Origin: Mesostigma viride | Lineage: Eukaryota; Streptophyta; Mesostigmatophyceae; Mesostigmatales; Mesostigmataceae | Assembly (NCBI GenBank): GCA_009746045.1 | Contig: RPFO01000078.1 | Location: forward strand, 60,001-124,000 | Reading direction: 5' to 3' | DNA: 64,000 bases | Shown here: positions 33,957 through 44,745 of the stretch, one piece after another | Layout: each line of letters begins with the position of its first letter | How positions within the stretch are numbered: position 1 is the stretch's first letter | The notes under the pieces: generated by a model | The model's input: only the letters and a program-made list of their open reading frames with translations | Databases searched by the model: none | Told to the model about the DNA's origin: nothing | Translations under genes and position numbers: made by a program

Positions 33957-34161
33957 TCCATCCATCCATCCATCCATCCATCCATCCATCCATCCATCCA
34001 TCCATCCATCCATCCATCCATCCATCCATCCATCCATCCATCCATCCATCCATCCATCCATCCATCCATCCATCCATCCATCCATCCATCCATCCATCCA
34101 TCCATCCATCCATCCATCCATCCATCCATCCATCCATCCATCCATCCATCCATCCATCCAT
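33957..34161 (+). repeat. (CATC)n microsatellite array 4
   Basis: About 51 units directly after the LINE G tail. It is followed by another LINE 3' end. Confidence 0.98.
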
Positions 34162-34520
34162 TGATCGGGGTATAGTCCTAGTACAGCCATGCTACGTCCT
34201 GGCTATGATGAGATTACTTGCCCACGCTCCTAGTGTTATGCCATGCTCACATGGGTCTTATTGCACCCACAGATTGCCGGATCGTTGGCGTGTCCGTTTA
34301 GCTAGCGTTCCCGAATGCAGCTGTGGCATGCCTTAGGCATGAAGGAGACTGGGGGTCTCTGCCCTTTCTCCTGTTGTGCACACACAGGGATTAAAAGCAC
34401 TTCGGTGCTCCGTGACTCCCCAACAGGAGCACGTGTTTAATTAATTAATTAATTAATTAATCGGGGTTAGCTAATGCTCCTTGACTCCCTAATGGGGGCA
34501 TGAGTTTAATAAATGAATTA
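34162..34520 (+). mobile_element. LINE copy H: 3' end only
   Basis: 34180-34440 matches 26770-27030 of LINE E (TGGGTCTTATTGCACCCACAG, GAAGGAGACTGGGGGTCTCTG), ending in (TTAA)n at 34437-34461. A second degenerate tail (CTCCTTGACTCCCTAATGGG) follows at once, so two 3' ends are in tandem. Confidence 0.65.
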
Positions 34521-35630
34521 AGTAGTTAGTTAATTATAATCAGGTTGATTCAGATGAGGTCTGTGCTGGTTCCTTGTGGACTGGCCAGCCAGGGAGATAT
34601 CTTCTTACATGGTCAGGCCCTTGCCGACCATGTAAGAACCTGTTAGGCGACGCAGTGGCCAGCATTGGACATACCGCCATATGTTTGTCTCCGCGATATG
34701 ATTTTAGCTGACATGCAGAGCACAGACATTGTTGGCGTCATCCGCTCAACCCCTCTTATTCAGACATGGGACCTCGGATGTGTAGGATTAGTAGCGTTGC
34801 CCAGGCGGACATTGTCAAAGACTACGACCCCCCAGTTGTGGGTCCTAGGAAATTTAACAAGCATGATTGTCTCCTTGTTGATAGGCATTAATTAATCCTT
34901 GATGATAGGCATTGCTTGCGTGCAAGATTAGCTCGAGGCCCATATTTTAGACTACTAGCTGAGCTGTGGACATACATGTTGTTATTGACGTCTTGACGGA
35001 TATTGACGTCTTGGGGTGACTTCCACTATATCTTCTTTGGGGAATTCAGAGATCCCGGTCCCCCAACATGGACATGAGACTAATTAAAATCAATTAATCA
35101 ATGTCATGAATAGAGCGCGTTCATGACGTTCAGTCATGAACAGAGCCCTAACCTTAAACACATAAGAAAACAATTATGGCGGGCCATGTGACTTGGAATG
35201 TAAGAAGCTTAGCCCCCAAACATATTGTTGTCTCACGTAATGAATCACTTGCTGATCAACAAATCGATGGTTATCTCATAGGCACAATGTACCTCTGACC
35301 ATCATTGCTGGCCCATGCATGCATGCACCAATGGCAGCCTACATGACACATACATCGCTTATTTGCCATGTAAAAAATGCGACAAAGTGTCCATATAGGT
35401 ACTCATAGATTAGCACAAATTCCTTAGCACGATGTGGACAACTTTACTTAACGGTGAAAGCCTGTCTCGCCCTTATTGCCTTGAGGGTTCCCGGCGATAG
35501 GTCCTGTCTGTTGGTCGACATTTTTCTTTTGCAGCTGGCCATCGTCGGTAGGTATGAATGATCTCGATGCTAGCAATTACGATGATGATACCCGAGGTAG
35601 TCTATACCTGGGATCGAGAGCTTCTTCTTG
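34521..35630. other. Intergenic, no gene
   Basis: Contains an 11-bp inverted repeat (CTTACATGGTC / GACCATGTAAG, 34604-34637). Otherwise no feature is recognised. Confidence 0.5.
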
Positions 35631-35648
35631 TATGGCAATGCCGGCAGG

Positions 35649-35680
35649 GCGATGACGGTGACGGCCGTCACCGTCATCGC
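35649..35680. repeat. 32-bp perfect palindrome
   Basis: GCGATGACGGTGACGG joined to its exact reverse complement with no loop. It is inside the tandem array. Confidence 0.95.
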
Positions 35681-35923
35681 TCTCGACGGGCGTGATGAAA
35701 AGTACCTGGTTGATAGGCGGCAGCTATTCACAATATAGGCCGTTTTTTATTACTCCGAATAAAGAGTTAAGAGGTTGGCCCTCGGCAGGGCGATGACGGG
35801 GCGCTGACGGGGCGATGACGGGGCGATGACGGGGCGTTCACGCGCGTGATTAATAGAACCTGTTTGATAGGCAGCGGCTATTGGTAATATACTTTGTTGA
35901 TTAAGAGAAGAGTTTAGATGTTG

Positions 35924-35977
35924 GCCCGTCGAGGGCGATGACGGTGACGAGCGTCACCGTCATCGCCCTCGACGGGC
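35924..35977. repeat. 25-bp inverted repeat, 4-nt loop
   Basis: Arms 35924-35948 (GCCCGTCGAGGGCGATGACG, then GTGAC) and 35953-35977 are exact complements. It is inside the tandem array. Confidence 0.95.
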
Positions 35978-36173
35978 GTGATGAAAAGCCCATGTTTTAT
36001 ATGCGGTAGCTATTGGTAGTCCGTAGTATATAGGTCGTTGACTATCACTCCGAATAAAGAGTTAACAGGTTAAGGCCCTCGGCCGGGCGATGACGGGGCG
36101 ATGACGGGGCGTTGACGCTCGTGATGAATAGGACCTGTTTGATAGGCGGCGGCTATTGCTAATATACAAGAAC

Positions 36174-36188
36174 GGGGGCTTCGCCCCC
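36174..36188. repeat. GC-rich boundary hairpin
   Basis: GGGGGC-TTC-GCCCCC, preceded by ACAAG at 36166. Related hairpins lie at 45720-45736 and 54290-54304 and at the later unit starts. Confidence 0.85.
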
Positions 36189-36499
36189 GGGCCCCCGGTA
36201 GTAACCTATATTGTGCCTCTCCGGCGTTTGTGGCCGGTCTCCGGCCGGACACGTCACCTTCTCTACTACAACCGTCTACGGAACATGTGCGCATTTAGGG
36301 CCCACTGAACGCGAGCAAATATTCCAGTCCGGGCGACCAACTTGAGTGAAAATCTGTGAAAATCGTACGCTAGTTCCCGGCCAAACGAAGATTCTAGAGA
36401 TATTTGCCCTTCCCATGGCGCTACGGAGATGTGCAACTGAGGTCTTTACCATTTGTAACCGTGGGTTTAACACCGCTTCTCTGCATTGTAACCGTCGAC

Positions 36500-37080
36500 T
36501 GCGCCATGGATCTAGAAAGTAGAAACGTATCCGCGACGCTACCGCGATTTGAGTACTTTCCGTCACCCTTGACAGTTTTCGTACAATACTACAAATTTAC
36601 GCCAATAGAAACTCGCCTCCATACATATATCTCGATAGAGGCGTGCGTCTTATTTAATTTCAAGGTAACTTACCTCTTAATTAATCTCGCCCCCCCGTTG
36701 TAACACCGTCCCCCCGTTGTAACACCGTCCCCCCGTTGTAACACCGTCCCCCCCCCCCATAGATGCGTCCCCCCCCCCGTTGTAACACCGTCCCCCCCCC
36801 CCATAGATGCGTCCCCCCCCCCGTTGTAACACCGTCCCCCCCCACGTACAGTACTTTCAACCGCAGCTCTGCCTTTTAATCGTCGAATGCGCAATCGATC
36901 TAGAAAGTATCCGCGATTTCAGTACATGCCGTCACCCTTGACAGTTGTCGTACTTGCTACAAGCACGTACAATACTACAAATTAACGCCAATAGAAACTT
37001 GCCTCCAAACATATATCTCGATAGAGGTATGCGTCTTATTTAATTTCAAGGTACCTCTTAATTAATCTCGGCCCCCACCT
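36500..37080 (+). repeat. Diverged ~190-bp direct repeat around a C-rich minisatellite
   Basis: 36505-36690 and 36893-37080 are similar (CCGTCACCCTTGACAGTT, ATATATCTCGATAGAGG, CTTATTTAATTTCAAGGTA). Between them (36684-36845) is an array of CCCCCGTTGTAACACCGTCC units with long C runs. Confidence 0.8.
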
Positions 37081-38346
37081 TCCGCTAATTTGCTAATTTG
37101 CTAAATTTGCTAAAAAAGAGCCAATTTTACTCCGATTTCAGTACTTTCCGTATACTTACATTGGAATATAAGAGAAGAATGGGTAACACAAAAAGTTTAT
37201 GGAAAAAAAAACCACTCATGTAGGTAAAAAGGCTACACAAACACACATACACAAACAAACTAAAACAACACAAGGTCACAAGTACACTTCAAGGTCACAA
37301 GTACACATTTTAAAAAAAGGGAAACAATTTTGCACATGAATGATTATGCTTGTATGGAGTGGTAAAATGGGCTCCTTTTTAGCAAATTAGCGTGGGCCCG
37401 GCGGGCGGGGGCCGAAATTAATTATAAACTCAAAAGGTCACAACTAGGTTGTCTCTTTGATAAACTCAAAAGGTCACAACTACACATAAAAAAGGGGGGA
37501 AATTTTGCACAATGATTTTGCTTGTACAGATCGCGGTAAAATTGGCTCATTTTCGGGTATATGGTATTTATGACTTAATGATTGATTTTGATATGACGTG
37601 CCTTCATTAGTTAAAAAAGACCCATATGCATGCCTCTATCAAGATATATCAAGCATGCTGTTCCCGGCCCCACCGTCTAGGTCATCTAGTCGCTCCACAC
37701 GTAAGCCAGCCATAATTTCAATGCACAAGGATACACATTTCCATCACCATTCATCTTCATCATCCTGAACGACTCGAAAACGCGGAAAAGATAACGGCAG
37801 GCTCGAGCTACCATGGTCCGGATTCTCCCGATTTCTGGCCTGCGCTGGTTGTCTCTTTGATATATCAAGGTATATGTTTGACCGCGAATTTGTATTGGCG
37901 TAACTGAAATGTCGCATCTTTGCTCACATATAGATGTCTTAGTTTTTTAATTAATTAGACTGTAAAGGTAGGCTCGATCTACCATGGACCATGGTCCGGA
38001 TTCGGCTTCCGATTTCAGGCGTGCGCTGGTTGCCTATCAACATCGTCACGGGGTTTGTCTCCTTGATAGTTGTCTCACATATTAGGGTACTCTTTGCTTT
38101 CATAAACAATGACATGCATGCTCGACCGGCTCCGTCCCCAAAATACTACGTGTGGGTAAGGAAAACGTACAACACTTTGTAATTTGTAGTGCAATAACCT
38201 CAGATGCTAAATACATGTACCATGCGCATACATACAGAAAACAATTAATTAATTAATTAATTAACACATACAAACAATGGCATTATGTGCATTATAATGA
38301 ATCAAGCATTATAAATGCATAAAATAAAACACAACCGTGTTTGCCT
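37081..38346. other. AT-rich region, possible gene remnant on the minus strand
   Basis: Two minus-strand segments (about 37800-37868 and 37980-38045) encode related peptides, DNQRRPEIGRIRTMV and GNQRTPEIGSRIRTMV, each next to CCATGGT. They may be duplicated exon remnants. No complete gene is visible. Confidence 0.3.
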
Positions 38347-39375
38347 TTACTCTGCCTTTGGTACATAGGTATAATAGGAGACGGCCGCAGTGTCATTGCC
38401 CCCCGCACCCAAGCGGGATGCTTGGAAAAAAAAGCGCCAGTGGCCTTGCGGGTATTCTTCTTTAGGGTATGATGCACCGGCATGCACATGGCAAGCATGG
38501 AACATGACCATTGCCCCTTTCCCAAATGTAACATTGGACTTCTTAACACCTTGACCCTCACGTATCGTCAAGTTGTTGATGGGGTCAGTGTGTCCAGTGG
38601 CTAGCAAACTGCCATCAAAAGAGATGTACTTTGCCTTAGGGTCACACGACAGCAAGAAAGAGTAAGTGGGATGCTCCTCAAGCTTATGGGCCATGTCAGA
38701 GTGTGGGCACTGGGGATCACAACCAGGCTTGCTATATAATGCGTAGCAATTGTGGACGGCGTACTTCTCGCCCAGGACCTGGTCAACAACACCTTGCAAG
38801 GGTCTGCGGATAAAATCATAGCCCCCATCATCCAATGCTATTTTGTATGCCGTTCGGTCATTTGTCAAATCATCGGGCCCGTTCCTAAAAACATTCACCC
38901 CAGCCCACTCCTTGGCTTGGAGTTCTTTCCCGACCTCCTTAAGCAGATTAACAGTCGGTTTGTCAATGTATTTATAACCCGCGATCTTAACATATCCCAC
39001 ATCCCTGACTGATTGTAGTAAGGCCTTCCGAGTAGGGTTGGTCTCGGACTGAATGACCTTATCCAGAAAAAAACAAATACGGTCAGGAACAGGAATTGAT
39101 TTCACCATGTTGGCCTCCTGCTTTCTTTCAGCATGTCTCTTTTCACTTTCGCTTTCCCGATGCTTATTCACAATCCCCCTCCTTTTAATTGCCTGTGCAA
39201 GCTTCTCATTTTCGTCCATTGAATCTATTTTGTTTGTATGACTGTCTTTTGCCTGCTTATTCCTTTTCCCCCTATACTCCAACCACTTTGTGTATTCTGC
39301 CTGGTCAGAAGAGTGCCTCAAGGCAGCCATCCTAGCTGAATGGCTCAGCTTCGGTTGGGTTGACATTCCAGCCAT
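38347..39375 (-). CDS. 2-oxoglutarate/Fe(II)-dependent oxygenase-like protein
   Basis: Single exon, 342 aa from the ATG at 39375 (a second ATG three codons in). The N-terminal third (to about residue 95) is charged and helical. The catalytic half has the double-stranded beta-helix signature: HSD (H225, D227) in DPQCPHSDMAHKL, a distal histidine in HACHVHAG (about H298) and Arg 16 residues later in GHWRFFFQ (R314), matching the HxD...H facial triad plus the 2-oxoglutarate-binding arginine. Such enzymes hydroxylate or oxidise proteins, nucleic acids or small molecules; the substrate cannot be told here. It is divergent to a ~190-bp tandem repeat that could be its promoter, and opposite in strand to the USP-like gene. 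No signal peptide. Confidence 0.7.
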   Translation of the reverse strand: MAGMSTQPKLSHSARMAALRHSSDQAEYTKWLEYRGKRNKQAKDSHTNKIDSMDENEKLAQAIKRRGIVNKHRESESEKRHAERKQEANMVKSIPVPDRICFFLDKVIQSETNPTRKALLQSVRDVGYVKIAGYKYIDKPTVNLLKEVGKELQAKEWAGVNVFRNGPDDLTNDRTAYKIALDDGGYDFIRRPLQGVVDQVLGEKYAVHNCYALYSKPGCDPQCPHSDMAHKLEEHPTYSFLLSCDPKAKYISFDGSLLATGHTDPINNLTIREGQGVKKSNVTFGKGAMVMFHACHVHAGASYPKEEYPQGHWRFFFQASRLGAGGNDTAAVSYYTYVPKAE

Positions 39376-39507
39376 GAGTCGAAAATATAAAGAACAGATG
39401 CAAAAGACGGGGGTAATAGAACGTTCCGGTAGCGGGTAGCCGTCGCAGTTGCGTTGCCAATGCACGAGCCGCATACACAAGCGTCTTGTCTATAAAACCC
39501 TAGCGTT

Positions 39508-39895
39508 TCGCGGCCTCGGCCACCTTTTGTGGACACGTTAGAGAAAACGGTTGCGGCTCTCTGGGCTTCAGATACTTGGATATTTTGTTACGTTCGTATC
39601 GAGAGTAGATTTCTGATGGTAGGTTCCGCACGCAAGTGGTAACGCCTCTCGAGTAGAGACTAATAGATGGTCGGTTTGTTACTGGTCGATCTTCGCTGCC
39701 TCGGACACCTTTTTTGGACACGTTGGGGAAAACGGTTGCAGCTCTCTGAGCATCAGATACTTTGAATTTTTGTTACGTTCGTATCAAGGTAGTCGATTTC
39801 CTGATGCAGTTGTAACCCACGCCTCTCGGGTAAGGAACCAATAGATGATCGGTTTGAAACTGACCACGGGCTGTTACTGGTCGATACACGTGGTG
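39508..39895 (+). repeat. Two tandem ~190-bp repeats upstream of the oxygenase and USP-like genes
   Basis: Both units share CGGCCACCTTTTGTGGACAC-like starts, GAAAACGGTTGC(G/A)GCTCTCTG, TTGTTACGTTCGTATC and GTTACTGGTCGAT. They occupy the divergent intergenic space, so they may act as a shared promoter. The second unit contains repeat R (39807-39871). Confidence 0.8.
39807..39871 (-). repeat. Repeat R, left copy (inverted)
   Basis: On the minus strand it reads CCCGTGGTCAGTTTCAAACC then GATCATCTATTGGTTCCTTA, matching the plus-strand copies at 44746, 44968 and 45259. A weaker copy lies at about 39625-39690. Confidence 0.8.
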
Positions 39896-39949
39896 TTGCT
39901 CATCCCTGATCACTGCCCTTTTTTTCTGTAGGCTAATAAATGTCAGCAG

Positions 39950-41338
39950 ATGCATTTGGATCAGGGACGCAACGCATCGCCTGGGTTGCCAGAATCTCTA
40001 CAAATGGTGGTCTCAGTCGGCGACGCGCGTGAACACGTTCGCGTCAACGCGTGGCTCAGCGGGGTGTTGCGTAGGTCCGGCGGGGCCCATTTTCAATTGC
40101 TACGTCGCGCCGGCGTGGATACCCCGTGGGCACTGGTGGACGGCAAGAAGCGCAATGACTGCGTCTTGCCTTGTTCTGCAAAAGACATGCAGCACTTGGC
40201 GTGGGACACCATTGCGTGCTGTTACGTTGTATCCGCAATTCCGAGGTCATCACATGACTCACGCCACACCGCGCAAGCGGTTGGTAACGACCACGTGCAC
40301 GATACAAATGATTTTTGCGTTCCCGGCCCACCAGCGTCATGGGTGTATACTCCAGCGCGCGCCGAGTCGGTTGCGAGTACGGCGCATTGCAACCGCTTCC
40401 AAGATTTAGTAAGGGGCTTTCGCTCAGGGCTGTTGCCCATGCGACGTCCTCTCATGTCAGATTGGGTCGGAAATAGTTGCCATGTCGATGCCGCCTGGCA
40501 TCTTTTTTATGATAGCGTGGCCTTGACACTTTTAGTTGGCACGCTCGTGTTATTAGATTTACTGCAGTGCAATCGCCTAAATGACAGGCATAAAGCCTCG
40601 TGTGCGATCGGTGTGGGCATTGTTGACTACATCGATGCGCATGCGTTTCGCGATGTTCCTGCGATGAACGCTGCGAGGTACCGCTTACGTAGACCATTAG
40701 ATGACACGGCGGACCGCGCTCACCATGCGGTTGGAGACGCGCGCCATAACTTATACCATTTGATGCAGCGCTTCAAGTATGCACGATTGCGCCAAGGGGA
40801 TTTCACGTGCCGCCGGCCTTTTAGTACTGATGGCCAATTAGTGCACCCTATATCCATAGCGTCGCCATTAGACCACGTAGATATCAAAGAACGCATGATC
40901 ATAGCGTGTACACGCCGGCCCGACCACGCCCCTTGTCCATATAACTGTGGCAGCGTCGATTGCACACCTTTGCGTTATTTTGATGACGTGCCCCGTGTGC
41001 TGGTGTTTGGGGATGTACATGGCAATACCCCTTTGCCTATTCGTAATTATGCCGGTGAAGGGCTACCGACCACTTTCCGGATGTCCATCTGGGTGGGTCG
41101 CGCTTGCCGGCCGGTCACAATCGTAGCACACTTGTACGGGGTGCTTGAGCATCGTCCCAACCACTATGTGTATCTCCGTAGGTTTAATGGTGATGATGAT
41201 TGGGAGGAGGTTGACCCCTACAAGGCGCACACCCACCCCAACCATCCCAAACAATATCCATATGGTGGGAGAATGGACCTAGTGAACTTGGCAAAGAGCA
41301 CGGTGGCATGCTTGTACCGCGTAACGATTGATGAGTGA
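39950..41338 (+). CDS. Ubiquitin-specific-protease-like cysteine peptidase (C19 type)
   Basis: Open for 462 codons. The Cys box GNSCHVDAAWHLF (C177) and His box YGVLEHRPNHYVYLRR (H405), followed by DDWEEVDPY (D422), have the order, spacing and context of the USP catalytic triad. CPYNCGSVDC (329-338) may be the zinc-binding CxxC pair of the fingers region. VPRVLVF before the His box fits a USP beta-strand. The first ~165 residues match nothing I recognise. USPs cleave ubiquitin or ubiquitin-like chains; homologues in transposons are known, but their role is unclear. A strong 3' splice site (CCCTTTTTTTCTGTAG, ending 39931) precedes the ATG and the frame is open back to it, so a further 5' exon or a leader intron is possible. 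Confidence 0.65.
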   Translation: MHLDQGRNASPGLPESLQMVVSVGDAREHVRVNAWLSGVLRRSGGAHFQLLRRAGVDTPWALVDGKKRNDCVLPCSAKDMQHLAWDTIACCYVVSAIPRSSHDSRHTAQAVGNDHVHDTNDFCVPGPPASWVYTPARAESVASTAHCNRFQDLVRGFRSGLLPMRRPLMSDWVGNSCHVDAAWHLFYDSVALTLLVGTLVLLDLLQCNRLNDRHKASCAIGVGIVDYIDAHAFRDVPAMNAARYRLRRPLDDTADRAHHAVGDARHNLYHLMQRFKYARLRQGDFTCRRPFSTDGQLVHPISIASPLDHVDIKERMIIACTRRPDHAPCPYNCGSVDCTPLRYFDDVPRVLVFGDVHGNTPLPIRNYAGEGLPTTFRMSIWVGRACRPVTIVAHLYGVLEHRPNHYVYLRRFNGDDDWEEVDPYKAHTHPNHPKQYPYGGRMDLVNLAKSTVACLYRVTIDE

Positions 41339-41905
41339 TATTTGTATATATTTGTATTTATACCATTGTATATATATTCATTTTTATGTATATTCATTGA
41401 TTTTGGTGTATATATATATTCTATGCCGGCCCTGTTGTGTCTTATGATATATATTTATATAACTACATTTTTTAATGTATATATTCATTGATTACTTCTG
41501 TTTAAATTTATTTATTTATTTAATGCAAAGTATGCCCCCATTGGGGCACATGTTATAGCTTTGCAATCAAGAAATTTAAGTGCCAATGAATTCCCGCTTT
41601 ATGAATGAATTCAATTAACTTTTTGGTACTTACTCTAGCCCAAATCATATTGAGACATGTGCCCCCCATCGATACTAAATATTCCTTGAAAGTGTAAACC
41701 GCGTGCCTAATGTAATGGCATAAACCGCCACCGGCAACTAAACTAGTTACATCACCGCATTGCACAACTACTCACAACAAAGCTAAATCACCGCATTTAA
41801 ACGTCCATTCAACCTTTGTCCCAATCAAAGCCCGCTCACTCAATAGCATAGATGCCATCGTGAACCAAACTAGGTCACCCCATTGGACAACTACCACCTA
41901 CACAT
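41339..41905. other. AT-rich convergent 3' flanks
   Basis: Space between the convergent USP-like and RPA-like genes. It has TATATA- and TTTATTTA-rich stretches. No gene; presumably both 3' UTRs. Confidence 0.5.
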
Positions 41906-43570
41906 TCAAACGTTGTCCCAATCGAAGTTTGCCCAGTTGATGTCCCCATCCTCCTTGTCCAACTCGGGCCAGTAGTAGTCCTTGGACACGAGCACATACT
42001 TTGGCGCGTCCAATCCCGGCTGACGCGGTCGCACGCGCACGTGGGCCATGGTCCACCGGTTCGATGACAAAAAGGCGTTCCACAACGGCCACATGTCCTT
42101 CACGTCCAGCTTCACCCACTCGGCCGCGGAAATAGGAGGGTCGCGCAACATCGCAGGCATCGTGTCCGGGACGAACCCGAGATCGATGATGTTACGCTGG
42201 TCCTGCCCGATGCACCCACCGCAAAAGAAATATTGCCCGGCCTGCGTGACAGAGGCATGGTCCGGACACGCACCATCCTGCAATGCCTTCCGGCACGTGC
42301 GCGTAGCATTCCGCGCCTTTTGCGTACACCCCAAGTACGCAATTTTGCGAGGATCGGCGAAATTCTTCGCGGCCAGCAGCTGAAGCTCCATCGTGACGTA
42401 ATATGAAGTTTTCTCATCACGCATGGGTGTGGCGTCCTTCACCACCTTGGCAATGTCTTGCAAAGGACTTTCGTCCACAATTTCTAACCCCGCAAACATA
42501 TTCTCCGTCTGCTTCATCGCGGTCTCCGCGTCCGCACGCAACGTAGTTGGCGCGCCAGGGACCGCCTGCACAGTCACATACGACGTGTTGCCCGCCATCA
42601 TAGTGACATTCCCCTGGTAGTTCGACGCCTTCGCCGTCTTGACGACGAGCACAATCAGTTCCCCCGCTTTCGCCACCTCCAACAACGCCGTCCTCGCGTC
42701 ATCAAACAATACCATGCTCACAGCGCTGGCAACGCCAGGGACAGCCGAGTCCACGAGTGTGATACGCGTGCGCGCTGTGGCGGACTCCCTAGTCGACGTG
42801 TACATGGTCTTGACGATCCCGCATACATCCACGTACGCCTTGGCACGTGGCCCAGCCGTCAATTTGGCCGGCAACGCCTTCAACGTCGTGAAGTAGAACG
42901 GGACCGGGTGAGAAGCATCATCCCCTTTCATAGTGGGATGCACGTGCATGTTCTTCACATTCGTGAGCATGTACGCAAACCTGTAGCATAACATATCCAA
43001 AACATACATAAGGCATATGCAACATACAAAGAGACACAAATTTTAGTACATGACAAAGTCGTAAAAGCAAGTGGGCTTCGTGATTGTAGGAATTTCGCCA
43101 TCAAGCAAGCACATGTGCACTAGTGCGAAACCACAACAACATATTAAGGCCTTGCTTTATATGCATGCAATATCATACGTGACACCATGACACCACTTTG
43201 GTTTTATTATTATATATCAAGTTTGATCACATGCATGTTACAATTTCAACACATACCCGTCGGTGTTACACCAATCCGCTTGCTGCGTCATCGTCGTCCG
43301 CACCGCCATGATGCTGCCCACTGGAAAGGTTTTCTCGTTGACCTCGAAACCTTTCTCCTTCTTGGTTTCGTCCACCGAGGCGATAACCACGTGGTCTTTC
43401 CCCCTTTGGTCAACTAACAGGACGTTGTATGCTTTCAACGTGCCTGTGCGTGGAGTGTACACTCCAACATGCTTTATGCACCCAGAAACCTGGTGCGTCG
43501 GCAACGTTATGCCTTTTGGCCGCTTGGCCATAGGGGCACCAGTAGTGTTATCGTCCATCTGAATTTCCAT
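41906..43570 (-). CDS. Replication protein A large-subunit-like ssDNA-binding protein (two exons)
   Basis: Exons on the minus strand are 43570-43257 and 42980-41906, with intron 42981-43256 (donor GTATGT, acceptor CTACAG). The split codon rejoins as Gly105, giving 462 aa. A first OB-fold spans about 27-115 (SGCIKHVGVYTPRTG, NVLLVDQRG). A second spans about 150-245 (YVDVCGIVKTMY, RTRITLVDS, AVSMVLFDDA, then VPGAPTTL), as in RPA70 DBD-B. A third domain has a zinc-ribbon-like set C323, C334, C343, C358, C361 (YLGC... FFCGGC), as in DBD-C. RPA coats single-stranded DNA in replication and repair. It is much shorter than cellular RPA70 and lacks the N-terminal protein-interaction domain, which resembles the RPA-like genes carried by Helitrons. 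Start could also be the ATG at 43594 or 43558. Confidence 0.75.
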
Positions 43571-43594
43571 TGAAACACAAAGCAACAATTGCAA

Positions 43595-44640
43595 AATAAG
43601 CTTCCCACGCTATGACAAACTACAATGCATATCTCTCGACACCTAATAGGTTTTCACTTATGCTATGTCAGTTTAAAACAAAACTCAATTTTGCAAATCG
43701 AAAAACATTCACAATGCCTAACTGCAATTATGCACGCCGAAACGTTTGCTATATCATTCTCTATACAATTTCGAAATACTCTTCGTCACACTCCAACTAC
43801 ACGTGGCAATTGTGTGGTTAACCATGCAACAAATAAAAACACACTTTACTTAAACATATAGTTGGAATTAAATATTCAAGCGTTGCAATGAAAGCATGCA
43901 TGTCAAACTCCAAGTTAGATTCAGGTTCTATGTATCAGCAACACTAATTGCAAGCGTGAAGTCCTCGACGTTGTATCATGTCGTTGACGATCTCACAAGA
44001 ACCGCTCAGCCTCATAACCCAAATTTCGTACTACAATGTTTGAGACAACATCGTTGTTGTATCACAGTAGCCAGTTGGGCATGAAACCGTTGCAGCAAAG
44101 TCGTGTACTCCATAATGCCGCAATCATGATCATGCAATCATCAACGTTTACAGTATCACAAGAACCGGTCAGCCTCATAAACCCGAATTTCGTACTACGA
44201 TTCTTGAAACAGCATCGCCTGTTGTATCACAATATCATAGTCATCCAGTCGGGCATGACAACGTTGCAGCAAAGTCGTGTACTCCACGATGCCGCAATAA
44301 AATTTCATTCATCAACGTTGCAACGATGTCGTTTACAATGACGCAAGGTCGCCATGATGCAAAACCGTCATGATGCAACGCCATGCATATGATGACCTAG
44401 CTAAAGTCCCATACGTTTACCATACGTGAGAAGTGTGCCTACATCCTCAACGCCCATTTTAACCAGGCGCCTCCTTTTTACCTGAAATGAAGAACCGGAT
44501 GGTAGCTAACGCCGTAGGTAGGCTAACGCCGTAGGTAGCTAACGCCGAAATTGCTCGTCCACGACTCAACGTGCCCCGTCGTGCACGCGACTAACGTTTA
44601 TTATTGTCTGTGGTTCTGCTTACAGCAACGTGAGGCTATA
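43595..44640. other. Non-coding region with a ~165-bp tandem duplication
   Basis: 43988-44150 and 44152-44320 are similar (AGAACCG(C/G)TCAGCCTCATAA, TTCGTACTAC, CGTTGCAGCAAAGTCGTGTA, CTCCA(T/C)(A/G)ATGCCGCAAT). At 44500-44550 there is a short repeat of GCTAACGCCGTAGGTA. No gene. Confidence 0.6.
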
Positions 44641-44745
44641 ACTCGATGAGACAGCCAAGTGCCAACGTGTGGTCGTTTGTACAAAGTGGTGTTTCGACCA
44701 GTCATAAACCTTGGTACGAATCACGTACACTATCGCCTAATAAAC

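Larger units (their letters stand above)
35635..36165 (+). repeat. Tandem ~145-bp repeats rich in GATGACGG with palindromes
   Basis: Four diverged units each begin near CTCGGCAGGGCGATGACGG and contain GATAGGCGGCGGCTATTG and ACTCCGAATAAAGAGTTAA. Two units carry palindromes (35649-35680 and 35924-35977). The array ends at the ACAAG/hairpin boundary at 36166. Confidence 0.75.

Noticed and set aside
42048-42896. Plus-strand frames over the RPA-like gene
   Set aside because: Antisense shadows; OB-fold motifs and splice sites are on the minus strand.
41906-43570. Cellular RPA70 gene
   Set aside because: Too short, without the N-terminal domain, and lying within repeats; an element-borne RPA-like gene is more likely, though not proven.
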